Under the pieces are notes generated by a model that made no database searches, was not told where the DNA came from, and saw nothing but the letters and a program-made list of their open reading frames with translations. From NCBI GenBank assembly GCA_024227995.1, contig CP100465.1:2542001-2606000 (forward strand): a DNA stretch of 64,000 nt, in the 5' to 3' direction. Shown here in pieces: positions 38,143 to 46,496 of this stretch (position 1 is its first letter; each line of letters starts with the position of its first letter). Both the position numbers and the translations under genes were made by a program. Source of the DNA: Halomicrococcus gelatinilyticus. Lineage in GTDB: Archaea > Halobacteriota > Halobacteria > Halobacteriales > Haladaptataceae.

Positions 38143-39250
38143 CGTCGCTCACCGCCGGTTCCGCGTCCGCCGTCTCGGTCGCGCCGTCGTCCGACGCGTG
38201 GTCGCCGAGCCCCCGTCGCTCGCGGAGCGCGCGGACGCGGTCGAGGATGCTCTGGAACGTGACGTAGTGGGGGAGTTTGAGGTGTTCGATGAAGCCGAAG
38301 GAGTCGATGCCGTCGACGGTGTCGAGGACGAACTCGGCGTCCTCCGCCGGCTCGTCGCCGTCGAGCTGGATGGAGGCGTCGAGGATGGTCATGCCGACGG
38401 CCTTGCGCTCGTTGCGGCCGAAGACGAGGCCGTAGCCGAACGCGAACTGCGGGTCGTCGCGCTTCTCGTACACGGGGACGACGCTCTCGGACTCCGTCAC
38501 CTCGACGCTCGTCACTTCGACGTCGTCGCCCGTGTAGGGGTGTTCGATGGCGACCGGGAGCTCCCCGACCCGGACCTCGCCGAGCGTCGGGTGGACCTGG
38601 CCGTACCCCCGGAGCGCGCTGTACGCGAGCGCGGTCATCGCGCCCGTCTCGCCGCGCGCGAGTTCCTGTAGCACCGCGTCGCGCGCCGCCGGGAACATCA
38701 CCGGGTCGCGCGTCGCGTCGTGTGGCGCTCCGTCGTCGACCGGTTCGGGGTCGGCGACGAGGCCCTCCTCGCGGAGCACCTCCATCACGTTGCGCAGCGA
38801 CTCGGGCTCCTCGTCGCCGAGGTCCCACCCTTCGGTGGGGTCGGCCTCGTCGAAGTCGAAGTCGACGAGCCGCTGGGTGTAGTCCTTCGTCGCGCCGAGC
38901 ATCTGGCCGCCCGGGACGTCCTTGTACGCGGGCGAGACGCGCCGGGTGGCGAACATCTCGTCGGGGTCCGCCGGCGTCGTCTCGTCGAAGCGTTCGAGCG
39001 TCGACCGGTAGGCGCGCAGGAGGAAGGCGGCCTCGGCGGCGTCGCCCTGCGCCTGCTTGACGGCCCGCGCCGCCAGCTTCGGGGCGTACAGTCCACCCTC
39101 GCTCATCACCTGCCCGACGAGGCGGCCGAACTGCTCCTCGACCTGCTCGACGCTCACCGGCTCGGCGTCGCCCTCGACGCGGCGCTTCTCGAACAGTTCC
39201 TCGGCCCGGCGCACGACCTCCTCGCCCGCTTTGACGGCGACGTAGCCCAT
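38135..39250 (-). CDS. phnI: C-P lyase subunit PhnI
   Basis: The 371-residue protein begins MGYVAVKAGEEVVRRAEELF and contains the PhnI blocks QVMSEGGLYAPKLAARAVKQ, AYKDVPGGQMLGATKDYTQR, LAYSALRGYGQVHPTLGEVR and LKLPHYVTFQSILDRVRALR. PhnI forms the nucleosidase core that attaches methylphosphonate to the ribose of ATP, displacing adenine, with PhnG, PhnH and PhnL. It overlaps phnJ by eight bases and directly follows phnH. Confidence 0.96.
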   Translation of the reverse strand: MGYVAVKAGEEVVRRAEELFEKRRVEGDAEPVSVEQVEEQFGRLVGQVMSEGGLYAPKLAARAVKQAQGDAAEAAFLLRAYRSTLERFDETTPADPDEMFATRRVSPAYKDVPGGQMLGATKDYTQRLVDFDFDEADPTEGWDLGDEEPESLRNVMEVLREEGLVADPEPVDDGAPHDATRDPVMFPAARDAVLQELARGETGAMTALAYSALRGYGQVHPTLGEVRVGELPVAIEHPYTGDDVEVTSVEVTESESVVPVYEKRDDPQFAFGYGLVFGRNERKAVGMTILDASIQLDGDEPAEDAEFVLDTVDGIDSFGFIEHLKLPHYVTFQSILDRVRALRERRGLGDHASDDGATETADAEPAVSDDD

Positions 39251-39862
39251 CTACGCCACCTCCACGTCGACGTCGACCGACCGCGGCAGCGAGACGAGGC
39301 GATCGGCGGCGGTGAGGTAGACGTCGACGCCGCGCGGGTAGGTCGACTGCGCCTCGGCGATGGCGTCCACCTCGGCCGCGGGGAGGCCGCGGACGCCGAC
39401 CCGGCGGCTGCCGGGGACGCCTGGACCGGAGAGCGAGAGCACGAGGACGTCGGTCGACTCGTCGGTGGTGTCGACGCAGTCGGTCGGTTCGTCGGATGCA
39501 GAGAGGTCGTCGGGCGCGACGAGGTCGTCGACCCGGTAGACGACGGTCGCGCCGTCGCTTGGCTCCTTGAGACTGCCGCGCTTCGCGTCGACGACGCGAC
39601 CGTCGGTGTCGCCGTCGACGAAGACGACGTCTGCCTCCTCGAAAGCCGCATCGCTGCGCCGGCTCTCCCGGTCGAGCGCCGCCCGGAGACGCTCGTCGCC
39701 GCCGCGTATCGTCACCTCGTGGTCGACGAGCGTCGCGGCGACGGCGTGGTGGGCGGGGGCGACCGGCGTCCGCTCGACGGCGCCCGGGCGACTCGTCGCG
39801 TCCACGAGCGCGCGGAAGGTTTCCCGGGTGTCGGCGACGGGGTCGACCGAAAGCGCCCTCAT
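39251..39862 (-). CDS. phnH: C-P lyase subunit PhnH
   Basis: The 203-residue protein begins MRALSVDPVADTRETFRALV and shows the PhnH start DATSRPGAVERTPV, the central VVYRVDDL, and the C-terminal VLSLSGPGVPGSRRVGVRGL. PhnH is a subunit of the PhnGHI complex. It carries an Asp/Thr/Ser-rich acidic insert (SASDEPTDCVDTTDESTD). Its ATG overlaps the phnG stop by four bases and its stop abuts the phnI ATG. Confidence 0.93.
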   Translation of the reverse strand: MRALSVDPVADTRETFRALVDATSRPGAVERTPVAPAHHAVAATLVDHEVTIRGGDERLRAALDRESRRSDAAFEEADVVFVDGDTDGRVVDAKRGSLKEPSDGATVVYRVDDLVAPDDLSASDEPTDCVDTTDESTDVLVLSLSGPGVPGSRRVGVRGLPAAEVDAIAEAQSTYPRGVDVYLTAADRLVSLPRSVDVDVEVA

Positions 39863-40302
39863 TCCTCGTCCTCCATCGTCTCGAACTCGACCGTCGTCGC
39901 CCGACTTTCGTTCCACTGCCGCCGTCGGGCGTCCGCGCGACTCGCCGCCGCCGAGGAGAGCGTCTCGCAGATGCGGCCGGACGCGTCGTGGTCGGCCGCG
40001 ACTGCGGCGTCGACGATGGCGCCGGAGACGGCCTTCGACTCCGCCTTCCCGGCGACCATCGCGAACCCGCGCTCGTCGTCGAACTCCACCTCGGCGGCGG
40101 TGACGAGCACCTCGCCCTGGTTGAACGGTCGCCGCTCGACGGGCTCGCGGACCTGCTGCATCAGGAGCTGCGGTTTCGGCTCCTGGAGGATGCGGACGGG
40201 CGTCTCCCCGTCCAGCAGGTCCTCCGCGAGTCCGACGAGCGTGTGCCCGTCGCACGCCGCTATCAACTCGAACCTGTCTGACCTGTCGTGTGGGTCGGCC
40301 AT
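39859..40302 (-). CDS. phnG: C-P lyase subunit PhnG
   Basis: The 147-residue protein begins MADPHDRSDRFELIAACDGH and has the PhnG stretches ILQEPKPQLLMQQVREPVER, PFNQGEVLVTAAEVEFDDER and GFAMVAGKAESKAVSGAIVD. It is the first gene of the leftward operon and a subunit of the PhnGHIJ core complex. A TATA-like attatg (minus strand, 40333-40338) lies 31-36 bases before the ATG. An upstream extension of the frame is a shadow of the divergent phnD region. Confidence 0.93.
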   Translation of the reverse strand: MADPHDRSDRFELIAACDGHTLVGLAEDLLDGETPVRILQEPKPQLLMQQVREPVERRPFNQGEVLVTAAEVEFDDERGFAMVAGKAESKAVSGAIVDAAVAADHDASGRICETLSSAAASRADARRRQWNESRATTVEFETMEDEE

Positions 40303-40578
40303 GCTTTCGGGCGATTTTGTCAGAAGCGTCCGCATAATGGTTCGCTGGGTACTCTCCTTTCCCTGCGAAGGCGCGGGGTCGAACGAATGCCCGACCTGCG
40401 AGCGTCCGGACGGGTACGGACGCCGTGGATCGGTGGCGAGCCCAGCCCCGGTGGTCGGTGGACCGCCCGGACAACATGTAGCCCGCGAAGTAGGACGGTG
40501 GGTGAGGCGGCCCTTCCGGGGCTGACCGTAGTATACCCAGATAACGGTTATCCGGGGACCACGGCTTTCCCCTCGCGT
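40303..40578. promoter_or_regulatory. Divergent promoter region of the phn locus
   Basis: The 276-base region separates phnG (leftward) from phnD (rightward). A TATA-like element for phnG is at 40333-40338. For phnD, gtagtatacc (about 40528-40537) and an adjacent dyad GATAAC-G-GTTATC lie 27-50 bases before the ATG. No gene is seen in the GC-rich middle. Confidence 0.6.
40540..40552. promoter_or_regulatory. Candidate operator GATAAC-G-GTTATC upstream of phnD
   Basis: A perfect 6-base inverted repeat with a one-base centre overlaps the place where the phnD transcript should begin. AT-rich dyads at such positions are typical binding sites of archaeal regulators. It is not found at other genes on reading this window. 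Confidence 0.45.
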
Positions 40579-41613
40579 ATGTCGAACCAGGGTCGAACCC
40601 CGGACGAACGGAACGACAAATCCACGACGCAGACGAACGGAGTCAGTCGACGGCGCTACCTCCTCGGTGCCGGCGCGGCAACGGCGGGCGTCACCGGCCT
40701 CTCGGGCTGTGCGGGCGTCCTCGGGGGCACCAGTAGCGGGTCCAAGGAGAAGATCACGATGCTGCTGACGCCCGGGACGCCGGGGGATCTCCGACCGCGC
40801 TACAGGCCGGTGGTCAAGATGCTCAACGACAAGGTCGACGGCGTCGAGGTCGAGATGAAGGTCCCGCAGAACTACTCGGCTATCAAGCCGGCCCTGGAGA
40901 GTGAACAGGCCGAGATCGGGATGGACGACGTGACGCTCATCTCCAACCCCGACCTCATGGACGTCTACGGCACGAACGTCACCGACGGGTCGGCGTTCTA
41001 CTTCTCGTTGATGCTCGTCCCGCCCGAGTCGGACATCCAGAAGCGAACGGACGTGGAGGGCAAGACGTGGGCGTTTGCGGACCGCCTCAGCACCAGCGGG
41101 TCCATCTTCGCGCTGTACACGCTCCAGCAGGCCGGGCTCGACATCGGCGATGCGCCGAAGGGCGACCCCGGGGACTTCGAGGGGAGCTGGACCGACCACA
41201 ACCAGGCTATCGAGCGCGTCGCCAACGGCAAGGCCGACGGCGCGACGACCTGGGGTGGCAACGGCATCCCCCACGTCGCGGAGAAGTACGAGTCGGACTT
41301 CCCCGAGCGGGTCAAAGAGAAGAGTTCCTTCCTCGGCAACATCGGCACGGAGAAGCCGAATCTCCGCCCGATCTGGTGGTCGTTCCCGATCCCGAAGCAG
41401 CCGTGGTACGCCCGCAAGAGCTGGGACTCGTCGAAGAAAGAGGAGATCGGCGAGGTGCTGGTCAACTCCAGCGAGGAGAAACTCGAACAGTACTATCCCG
41501 AGGACTACAACGAGGACAACCTCGCGTTCACCACGCTGCGTGACACCTCGATGGAGACCTACCAGCCCGTCATCAAGCGGATGAACGAAGTCGGCATCGA
41601 CCCCGCAGCCTGA
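40579..41613 (+). CDS. phnD: Phosphonate ABC transporter substrate-binding lipoprotein PhnD
   Basis: The 344-residue protein has a twin-arginine signal (SRRRYLLG at 23-30) and a lipobox with Cys44 (LSGC), so it is exported folded and lipid-anchored. The binding domain matches PhnD: KITMLLTPGTPGDLRPRYRP, VDGVEVEMKVPQNYSAIKPA, ESEQAEIGMDDVTLISNPDL, VEGKTWAFADRLSTSGSIFA. It captures phosphonate for PhnC/PhnE, which follow after 26 bases. The start follows the phn divergent promoter; the upstream part of the open frame is not coding. Confidence 0.94.
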   Translation: MSNQGRTPDERNDKSTTQTNGVSRRRYLLGAGAATAGVTGLSGCAGVLGGTSSGSKEKITMLLTPGTPGDLRPRYRPVVKMLNDKVDGVEVEMKVPQNYSAIKPALESEQAEIGMDDVTLISNPDLMDVYGTNVTDGSAFYFSLMLVPPESDIQKRTDVEGKTWAFADRLSTSGSIFALYTLQQAGLDIGDAPKGDPGDFEGSWTDHNQAIERVANGKADGATTWGGNGIPHVAEKYESDFPERVKEKSSFLGNIGTEKPNLRPIWWSFPIPKQPWYARKSWDSSKKEEIGEVLVNSSEEKLEQYYPEDYNEDNLAFTTLRDTSMETYQPVIKRMNEVGIDPAA

Positions 41614-41639
41614 CCGGGCGACCCCTACGACTTTTCATC

Positions 41640-42458
41640 ATGAGCACACTCAAAGTCGAAAATCTGACCAAAGAGTACGGAGACGTCACCGCCCTGGACG
41701 AGGTCTCGTTCGAGATCGAAGACGAGTTCGCGGTGTTGCTCGGCGAGTCCGGTGCGGGCAAGTCGACGCTGTTGCGGTGCGCGAACGGGCTGACCGAACC
41801 GACCGAGGGCGGCATCCACCTCGACGGAGGGGAGATCGCGGGCTCGCGGACGGACGTCGGGATGATCTTCCAGCAGCACAATCTCGTCGACGGGGTCTCG
41901 GCGTACCTCAACGCCCTGACCGGTTCGCTCGACCGCGTCTCGATGCTCGAGAGCCTCATGCAGTGGCAATCTCGTGAGGACAAGCTTCGCGCGCTAGAGG
42001 CGCTCGAAACCGTCGGACTGCTGGACGAAGCCCACCAGCGGGTCAGCCAGATGTCCGGCGGCCAGCAACAGCGCGTCGGCATCGCACGCGCGCTCGTGCA
42101 GGAGCCGCGGCTCCTGCTGGCCGACGAACCGGTCGCGAGTCTCGACCCCGCCAGCGCCGAGACCGTGATGGGTTACCTCCGGAAGGCCGCGATCGAACAC
42201 GACGTGACGGCACTCGTGAGTCTCCACCAGGTCAACATCGCCGCCCACTTCGGCGACCGGTTCATCGGACTTCGAGACGGTGAACTGCTCTTCGACGTCG
42301 GCCGGGACGAGCTGACGCCCGAACTGATCGACGAACTGTACGGCAACGTCGAGACGGTCGGCCTGGCCGAGATGGACGACCAGGCGGCGATCGGGCTCGA
42401 GGACGACGGTGCGGACGACTCGACTGCCGAGGATCGACAGCGGAGGGTCCAGGCGTGA
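41640..42458 (+). CDS. phnC: Phosphonate ABC transporter ATPase PhnC
   Basis: The 272-residue ATPase begins MSTLKVENLTKEYGDVTALD with Walker A GESGAGKS (35-42), signature MSGGQQQRVGIARA and Walker B LLLADEPVASLD, followed by SLHQVNIAAHFGDRFIGLRD, typical of PhnC. The last 30 residues are acidic. It energises import with PhnD and PhnE. The stop TGA overlaps the GTG start of phnE. Confidence 0.95.
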   Translation: MSTLKVENLTKEYGDVTALDEVSFEIEDEFAVLLGESGAGKSTLLRCANGLTEPTEGGIHLDGGEIAGSRTDVGMIFQQHNLVDGVSAYLNALTGSLDRVSMLESLMQWQSREDKLRALEALETVGLLDEAHQRVSQMSGGQQQRVGIARALVQEPRLLLADEPVASLDPASAETVMGYLRKAAIEHDVTALVSLHQVNIAAHFGDRFIGLRDGELLFDVGRDELTPELIDELYGNVETVGLAEMDDQAAIGLEDDGADDSTAEDRQRRVQA

Positions 42459-43495
42459 GCACCGACTCTGCCGGCGGCTCGCGGCTCCGCGAGTACTTCG
42501 GGTACGAAGAGATCGGCTACAGTCCTGCCGAGCAGAAGCTCCAGGACATGAAGCGCCGCAAGACCAGGCGGCGTCTCTGGACGCTTGCAGGCGTGGTCGG
42601 CACCGGACTGCTGTTCTACTTCAGCCTGGTCGTCATCGAGTTCAACCTGGTGATGCTCTACAACCAGGTTCCGCAGTTCACCGACGCCCTGTACGGAAAG
42701 AACGACTACTTCCCGCCAGGGGAGCTCCTGGGGATCCCCTTCGTCGACCTCGGAGCGTACTGGTCGTTCATACTGGAGGAGAACCTCATCCTCAGGATCG
42801 AGGGGGGCCGGATCATCTGGGGCGCGATGTTCGTCACGCTGGCGGTCGCGTTCGCGGGCTCGGTGCTGGGCATGCCCGCTGCGCTGTTGTTCGGCGTGAT
42901 GGCCAGCGAGCGGGTCGTCCCCTACCCGTTCAACTTCGTCTTCCGTGGGACGATGAGCCTCATCCGGGCCATCCCCGGCCTGGTGTGGTTCCTCATCCTG
43001 ATCCCGCTAGGCGGCGTCGGGCCGTTCACCGCAGCGCTGGCGATCATGATCGACACGACGGGCTACCTCGGGCGGCTGTTCACCGACGAACTCGAGGAGA
43101 TCGCCGACGGCCCCATCGAGGGGATCCGCTCGACGGGCGCGAGCCGCTCGCAGGTGGTCTCGTTCGGGATGCTCAGCCAGGTGTTCCGGCAGTTCATCGC
43201 CTGGATCGCCTTCGACCTCGAACACAACGTCCGCGCGGCGATCGGGCTGGGTATCATCGGCGGTGGCGGCCTGGGGCTGGAACTGTACATCCAGCGCCAG
43301 ACGTTCCACTACACCAACATGATGGCCTGTATCATCGTGATATTCCTGCTGGCGGGGTCGGTCGAACTCGCCAGCCAGCGCATCCGGTCGTCCCTCCGCG
43401 AGGGGGACACCGTCGAGCAGTCCGGCGTCCTGAGCGCGTTCGTCGACGCCCCGAAGAAGATCATCGCGTCGACGCTCGGTCGGCGGAGTCGATAG
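42455..43495 (+). CDS. phnE: Phosphonate ABC transporter permease PhnE
   Basis: The 346-residue membrane protein starts with GTG overlapping the phnC stop. A cytosolic N-terminus of about 45 residues precedes the first helix (TLAGVVGTGLLFYFSLVVIE). The permease core includes AMFVTLAVAFAGSVLGMPAA and the EAA loop around ELEEIADGPIEGIRSTGASR. The C-terminal helix is MMACIIVIFLLAGSVELASQ. It forms the channel for phosphonate uptake. It ends immediately before the acetyltransferase gene. Confidence 0.94.
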   Translation: MSTDSAGGSRLREYFGYEEIGYSPAEQKLQDMKRRKTRRRLWTLAGVVGTGLLFYFSLVVIEFNLVMLYNQVPQFTDALYGKNDYFPPGELLGIPFVDLGAYWSFILEENLILRIEGGRIIWGAMFVTLAVAFAGSVLGMPAALLFGVMASERVVPYPFNFVFRGTMSLIRAIPGLVWFLILIPLGGVGPFTAALAIMIDTTGYLGRLFTDELEEIADGPIEGIRSTGASRSQVVSFGMLSQVFRQFIAWIAFDLEHNVRAAIGLGIIGGGGLGLELYIQRQTFHYTNMMACIIVIFLLAGSVELASQRIRSSLREGDTVEQSGVLSAFVDAPKKIIASTLGRRSR

Positions 43496-44134
43496 ATGTA
43501 CGTCGAATCGCACGGACCGGATCGGGTGACCGACCTGGGCCCCGAACCCACGCTCCACGACCCGGTGTCCATCACCGAGAGCGAACTCGGGGCGTGGACG
43601 GAGGTCCACCGCGAGACGCGGATGCACGAGTCCGCAATCGGCGACTACACGTACCTGATGGAGCGCGTCCAGCTCGACTACGCGACCGTCGGGAAGTTCG
43701 GCAACGTCGCCTCCCACGCCCGCCTCGGCCCGACGAACCACCCCATCGAGCGTCCGACGGCCCACCACTTCACGTACCGTGCGGCGCGGTACGGGATGGG
43801 CGAGGCCGACGAGTCGGTGTTCGAGTGGCGCGCCGACCAGCCGGTCGAACTCGGCCACGACGTCTGGGTCGGGCACGGCGCGACGGTCCTCCCCGGCGTC
43901 ACCGTCGGCGACGGCGCCGTCGTCGCAGCGGGCGCGGTCGTCACGCGCGACGTCGACCCCTACGCCATCGTCGCCGGCGTCCCGGCCGAACCCATCGGCC
44001 GGCGCTTCGACGAGGAGACGGCCCGCCGCGTGCGGGCGACCGCGTGGTGGGACTGGGACCACGAGACGCTGGCCGACCGCATCGAGGCGTTCCGCGACAT
44101 GGAGACGTTCCTCGACGAGTACGCGCCGGCGTAA
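43496..44134 (+). CDS. Phn-associated hexapeptide-repeat acetyltransferase
   Basis: The 212-residue protein has a left-handed beta-helix of hexapeptide repeats ([20 protein letters not shown], then [20 protein letters not shown] and [20 protein letters not shown]), as in chloramphenicol acetyltransferase-like enzymes. A subgroup occurs in phosphonate operons (TIGR03308). It may acetylate aminoalkylphosphonates, as PhnO does; that is inferred from context. It begins one base after the phnE stop, so it belongs to the same transcript. Confidence 0.9.
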   Translation: MYVESHGPDRVTDLGPEPTLHDPVSITESELGAWTEVHRETRMHESAIGDYTYLMERVQLDYATVGKFGNVASHARLGPTNHPIERPTAHHFTYRAARYGMGEADESVFEWRADQPVELGHDVWVGHGATVLPGVTVGDGAVVAAGAVVTRDVDPYAIVAGVPAEPIGRRFDEETARRVRATAWWDWDHETLADRIEAFRDMETFLDEYAPA

Positions 44135-44152
44135 GCATCCGCCTCCCTCTCG

Positions 44153-45340
44153 ATGACGACCGTCACACGTCGCCGGAACGTCCGGATGCTGGCCGTCGCC
44201 AGCGCGACGCTGCTGCTCTCGACGCTCATCTGGTTCAACTACTCGGCCGTGCTCCCGGCCGTCGTCGACGCGTGGGGGTTGACCGGCGTCCGGGCGGGCC
44301 TGCTCTTCGGCGCGTTCCAGGCGGGCTACCTCGTCGGCGTCGTCCCGCTGGGGATGGTCGCCGACAGGCACTCGTCGCGCGTCGTCGTCGCCGTCGGCGC
44401 GGCGGTCGCCGCGACCGCGAGCGTGGCCTTCGGGGCGCTCGCCGACGGCTTCCTCGCCGGCGGCCTGCTGCGGTTCGTCGCCGGCGTGGGGATGGCTGGC
44501 GTCTACGTCCCCGGGATGCGGTTCGTCAGCGAGTGGTTCGACGCGGCGATCCGGGGCCGGGCGATGGGCGTATACGTTGGGACCTTCTCGCTCGGCAGCG
44601 GGCTCTCGTTCGTCCTCACGTCGGTCGTCGCGACGGAGTTCGGCTGGCGCGCCGGCCTGCTCGTGACGAGCGCGCTCGCGCTGCTCGCGGCGCCGACGAT
44701 GTACCTGTTCGGCCGGGACGCGACGCGGACGACCAACCGTCGGCGGGGCTTCGACCTCTCCGTGCTGCGGAACGGGTCCTTCCTCGCTGGCGTCGGCGTC
44801 TACGGCGCGCACAACTGGGAGCTGTACGGTGTCCGGAACTGGCTACCGGCGTTCCTCGTCTCGACTGTCGCGATCGGGTCGACGGCGACGCCGGCGGCGA
44901 CCGCCGGCCTCCTCGCCGGCGCTGTCACCGCGGCGGGCGGCGTCGGCAACCTCTCCGGCGGCTGGTTGAGCGACCGCGTCGGTCGCCGGCGCGTCATCGG
45001 CCTCGGCCTCGCGCTCAGCGGTGCGGGAGCGGTCGTCCTCGGCGTCCGGTCGTGGCGGTCGGCGGCCGTGCTCGCCGCGGTCGTCGTCGGGTACGGCGTC
45101 GTCCTCACGATGGACAGCGCCCCGACGTCGACGGCCATCACCGTCGTCGTCGACGACGACCGACTCGGTACGGCCCTCTCGCTGCAGGCTCTCCTCGGGA
45201 CGCTCCCGGGCGTCGTCTCCCCCGTCCTGTTCGGCGTCGTGCTCGACGCTGGCGGATACGGCCTCGCGATGCCGACGCTCGGCGTCGGAGCGCTCCTCGG
45301 TCTCGGCGGCGTCTACTACCTCGGGAAGGACGGCGGGTGA
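44153..45340 (+). CDS. Major facilitator superfamily transporter in the phn locus
   Basis: The 395-residue protein has 12 hydrophobic helices in two halves. MFS loop motifs are GYLVGVVPLGMVADRHSSRV between helices 2 and 3 and GNLSGGWLSDRVGRRRVIGL between helices 8 and 9. It lies 18 bases after the acetyltransferase, so it is probably the end of the rightward phn operon. It might export a by-product or take up another phosphorus compound; the substrate is not readable. Confidence 0.88.
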   Translation: MTTVTRRRNVRMLAVASATLLLSTLIWFNYSAVLPAVVDAWGLTGVRAGLLFGAFQAGYLVGVVPLGMVADRHSSRVVVAVGAAVAATASVAFGALADGFLAGGLLRFVAGVGMAGVYVPGMRFVSEWFDAAIRGRAMGVYVGTFSLGSGLSFVLTSVVATEFGWRAGLLVTSALALLAAPTMYLFGRDATRTTNRRRGFDLSVLRNGSFLAGVGVYGAHNWELYGVRNWLPAFLVSTVAIGSTATPAATAGLLAGAVTAAGGVGNLSGGWLSDRVGRRRVIGLGLALSGAGAVVLGVRSWRSAAVLAAVVVGYGVVLTMDSAPTSTAITVVVDDDRLGTALSLQALLGTLPGVVSPVLFGVVLDAGGYGLAMPTLGVGALLGLGGVYYLGKDGG

Positions 45341-45456
45341 TCCGGGGTGGCGTCGGGGTCTGACAGCCAGCCGTCGCCACGGAGGCGTGGTGGGTCGAGG
45401 CGTGGTCGTTCTTCGACGCAGTCAGTCGAGGAGGCGGGTCGGTTCGGGAGACGCTG

Positions 45457-46329
45457 TCAGTCCGGGATGTGCTCGGGCGTGAGACCGGTGTGGAGGCGGG
45501 CGGTGAGTTCCGCGATGTTGACCCAGTAGTAGATGGTCCGTTCGAGCGCACGGGTCATCGTCGCGAGGTGACCGTACATCTCCGGTTCGTAGGCGGTGAC
45601 GAGTTCGAACAGTTCGTCGAGCATCCGGTGGACCTCGTCCTCCTCGGCGTACAGGCGGTCCATCCGGTCGACGTCGGCGTCGAAGAGCACGGCGACGACG
45701 TGGTCGTTGATGGCGAGTCCGCCGTCGAAGATGTCGAGGACGTGGTCGTGGACGATACCGACGCCGTCCGTCTCCATCTTCGCCGCGACGTCGGCGATGT
45801 AGCAGGTGCGGTCGCCGACTATCTCGAAGTTCTTCGCCACGATGCCGAGGTCCGAAGCGACCCGGTTCCCCGGCCAGTCCGTCGTCAGCGTCATCGACTT
45901 CAGCTCCTGGAGGACGACGAGACACCGCTCGTTCGCCAGCGGTTCGAGTTCGTCCGCCGCCTGGTCCGGTTCCTCGCCGGCGAAGCGGGCACGAGCGGCG
46001 CGGTACTGGTCCGTCGTCACCGATTCGAGGCGGCGGAGCTGGTCGAGGAGGCGTTCGATGGCGTCGTCGTCCGCGTCGTCGCGGTGCAGTTCCGAGACGG
46101 TCGGCGCGCGCTCGAACACGGCCGCCTCGTCGACGACGTACCCCTTCCGGATGACGCCCTCGCCCTTCAGTTCCTGGAGGAGCTCCGAGAGGTAGTGTTC
46201 CGAGAGCCCGAGGTCGTCGGCCAGTTCCGCCTTGGTCTCCGGCGCTCGCCGGTCGATCGTCTCGATGACGCGGGCGAGCGTCGCCTCGCGTCCCGTCTCC
46301 GGCACCGTGTGGGGTTGACTCCAGCGCAT
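45457..46329 (-). CDS. HTH-PhoU regulator
   Basis: The 290-residue protein has an N-terminal winged-helix domain (about 12-80: ETKAELADDLGLSEHYLSEL, LQELKGEGVIRKGYVV). PhoU-like helical bundles follow at about 95-290 (LKSMTLTTDWPGNRVASDLG, then ALFDADVDRMDRLYAEEDEV). PhoU proteins repress phosphate uptake or control signalling. The DNA-binding domain suggests direct gene control. It is divergent from the AbrB-PhoU gene at 46497, with a perfect 20-bp palindrome between them, and lies beside the phn locus. Confidence 0.85.
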   Translation of the reverse strand: MRWSQPHTVPETGREATLARVIETIDRRAPETKAELADDLGLSEHYLSELLQELKGEGVIRKGYVVDEAAVFERAPTVSELHRDDADDDAIERLLDQLRRLESVTTDQYRAARARFAGEEPDQAADELEPLANERCLVVLQELKSMTLTTDWPGNRVASDLGIVAKNFEIVGDRTCYIADVAAKMETDGVGIVHDHVLDIFDGGLAINDHVVAVLFDADVDRMDRLYAEEDEVHRMLDELFELVTAYEPEMYGHLATMTRALERTIYYWVNIAELTARLHTGLTPEHIPD

Positions 46330-46375
46330 TCGTCGAGACGCCCCGGCGGGACGACCAAAGCGGTTCCCACCGTAC

Positions 46376-46395
46376 AGTCCGGACCGGTCCGGACT
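46376..46395. promoter_or_regulatory. Perfect 20-bp palindrome between two PhoU-type genes
   Basis: AGTCCGGACCGGTCCGGACT equals its own reverse complement over 20 bases. It lies 47 bases before the HTH-PhoU start and about 100 bases before the AbrB-PhoU start. It is a strong candidate operator for one of the two regulators. Confidence 0.6.
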
Positions 46396-46467
46396 CCGCT
46401 CTCGGGATGGGGACGTATCACTCGATAGCGCTCAATATCGGGCGTAAGGCCTCATATCAACGGCTAA

Positions 46468-46492
46468 GGTTCGACACCAGAGTCGTCGAACC
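46468..46492. promoter_or_regulatory. Inverted repeat just before the AbrB-PhoU start
   Basis: GGTTCGAC and GTCGAACC, eight-base perfect arms, flank a nine-base spacer and end four bases before the ATG at 46497. It could be a second operator or an mRNA hairpin covering the start. Confidence 0.5.
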
Positions 46493-46496
46493 GACT

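Noticed and set aside
42409-45363. 984-codon plus-strand frame over phnE, the acetyltransferase and the MFS gene
   Set aside because: It crosses three well-supported genes in another frame and gives an Arg/Pro-rich product without domains.
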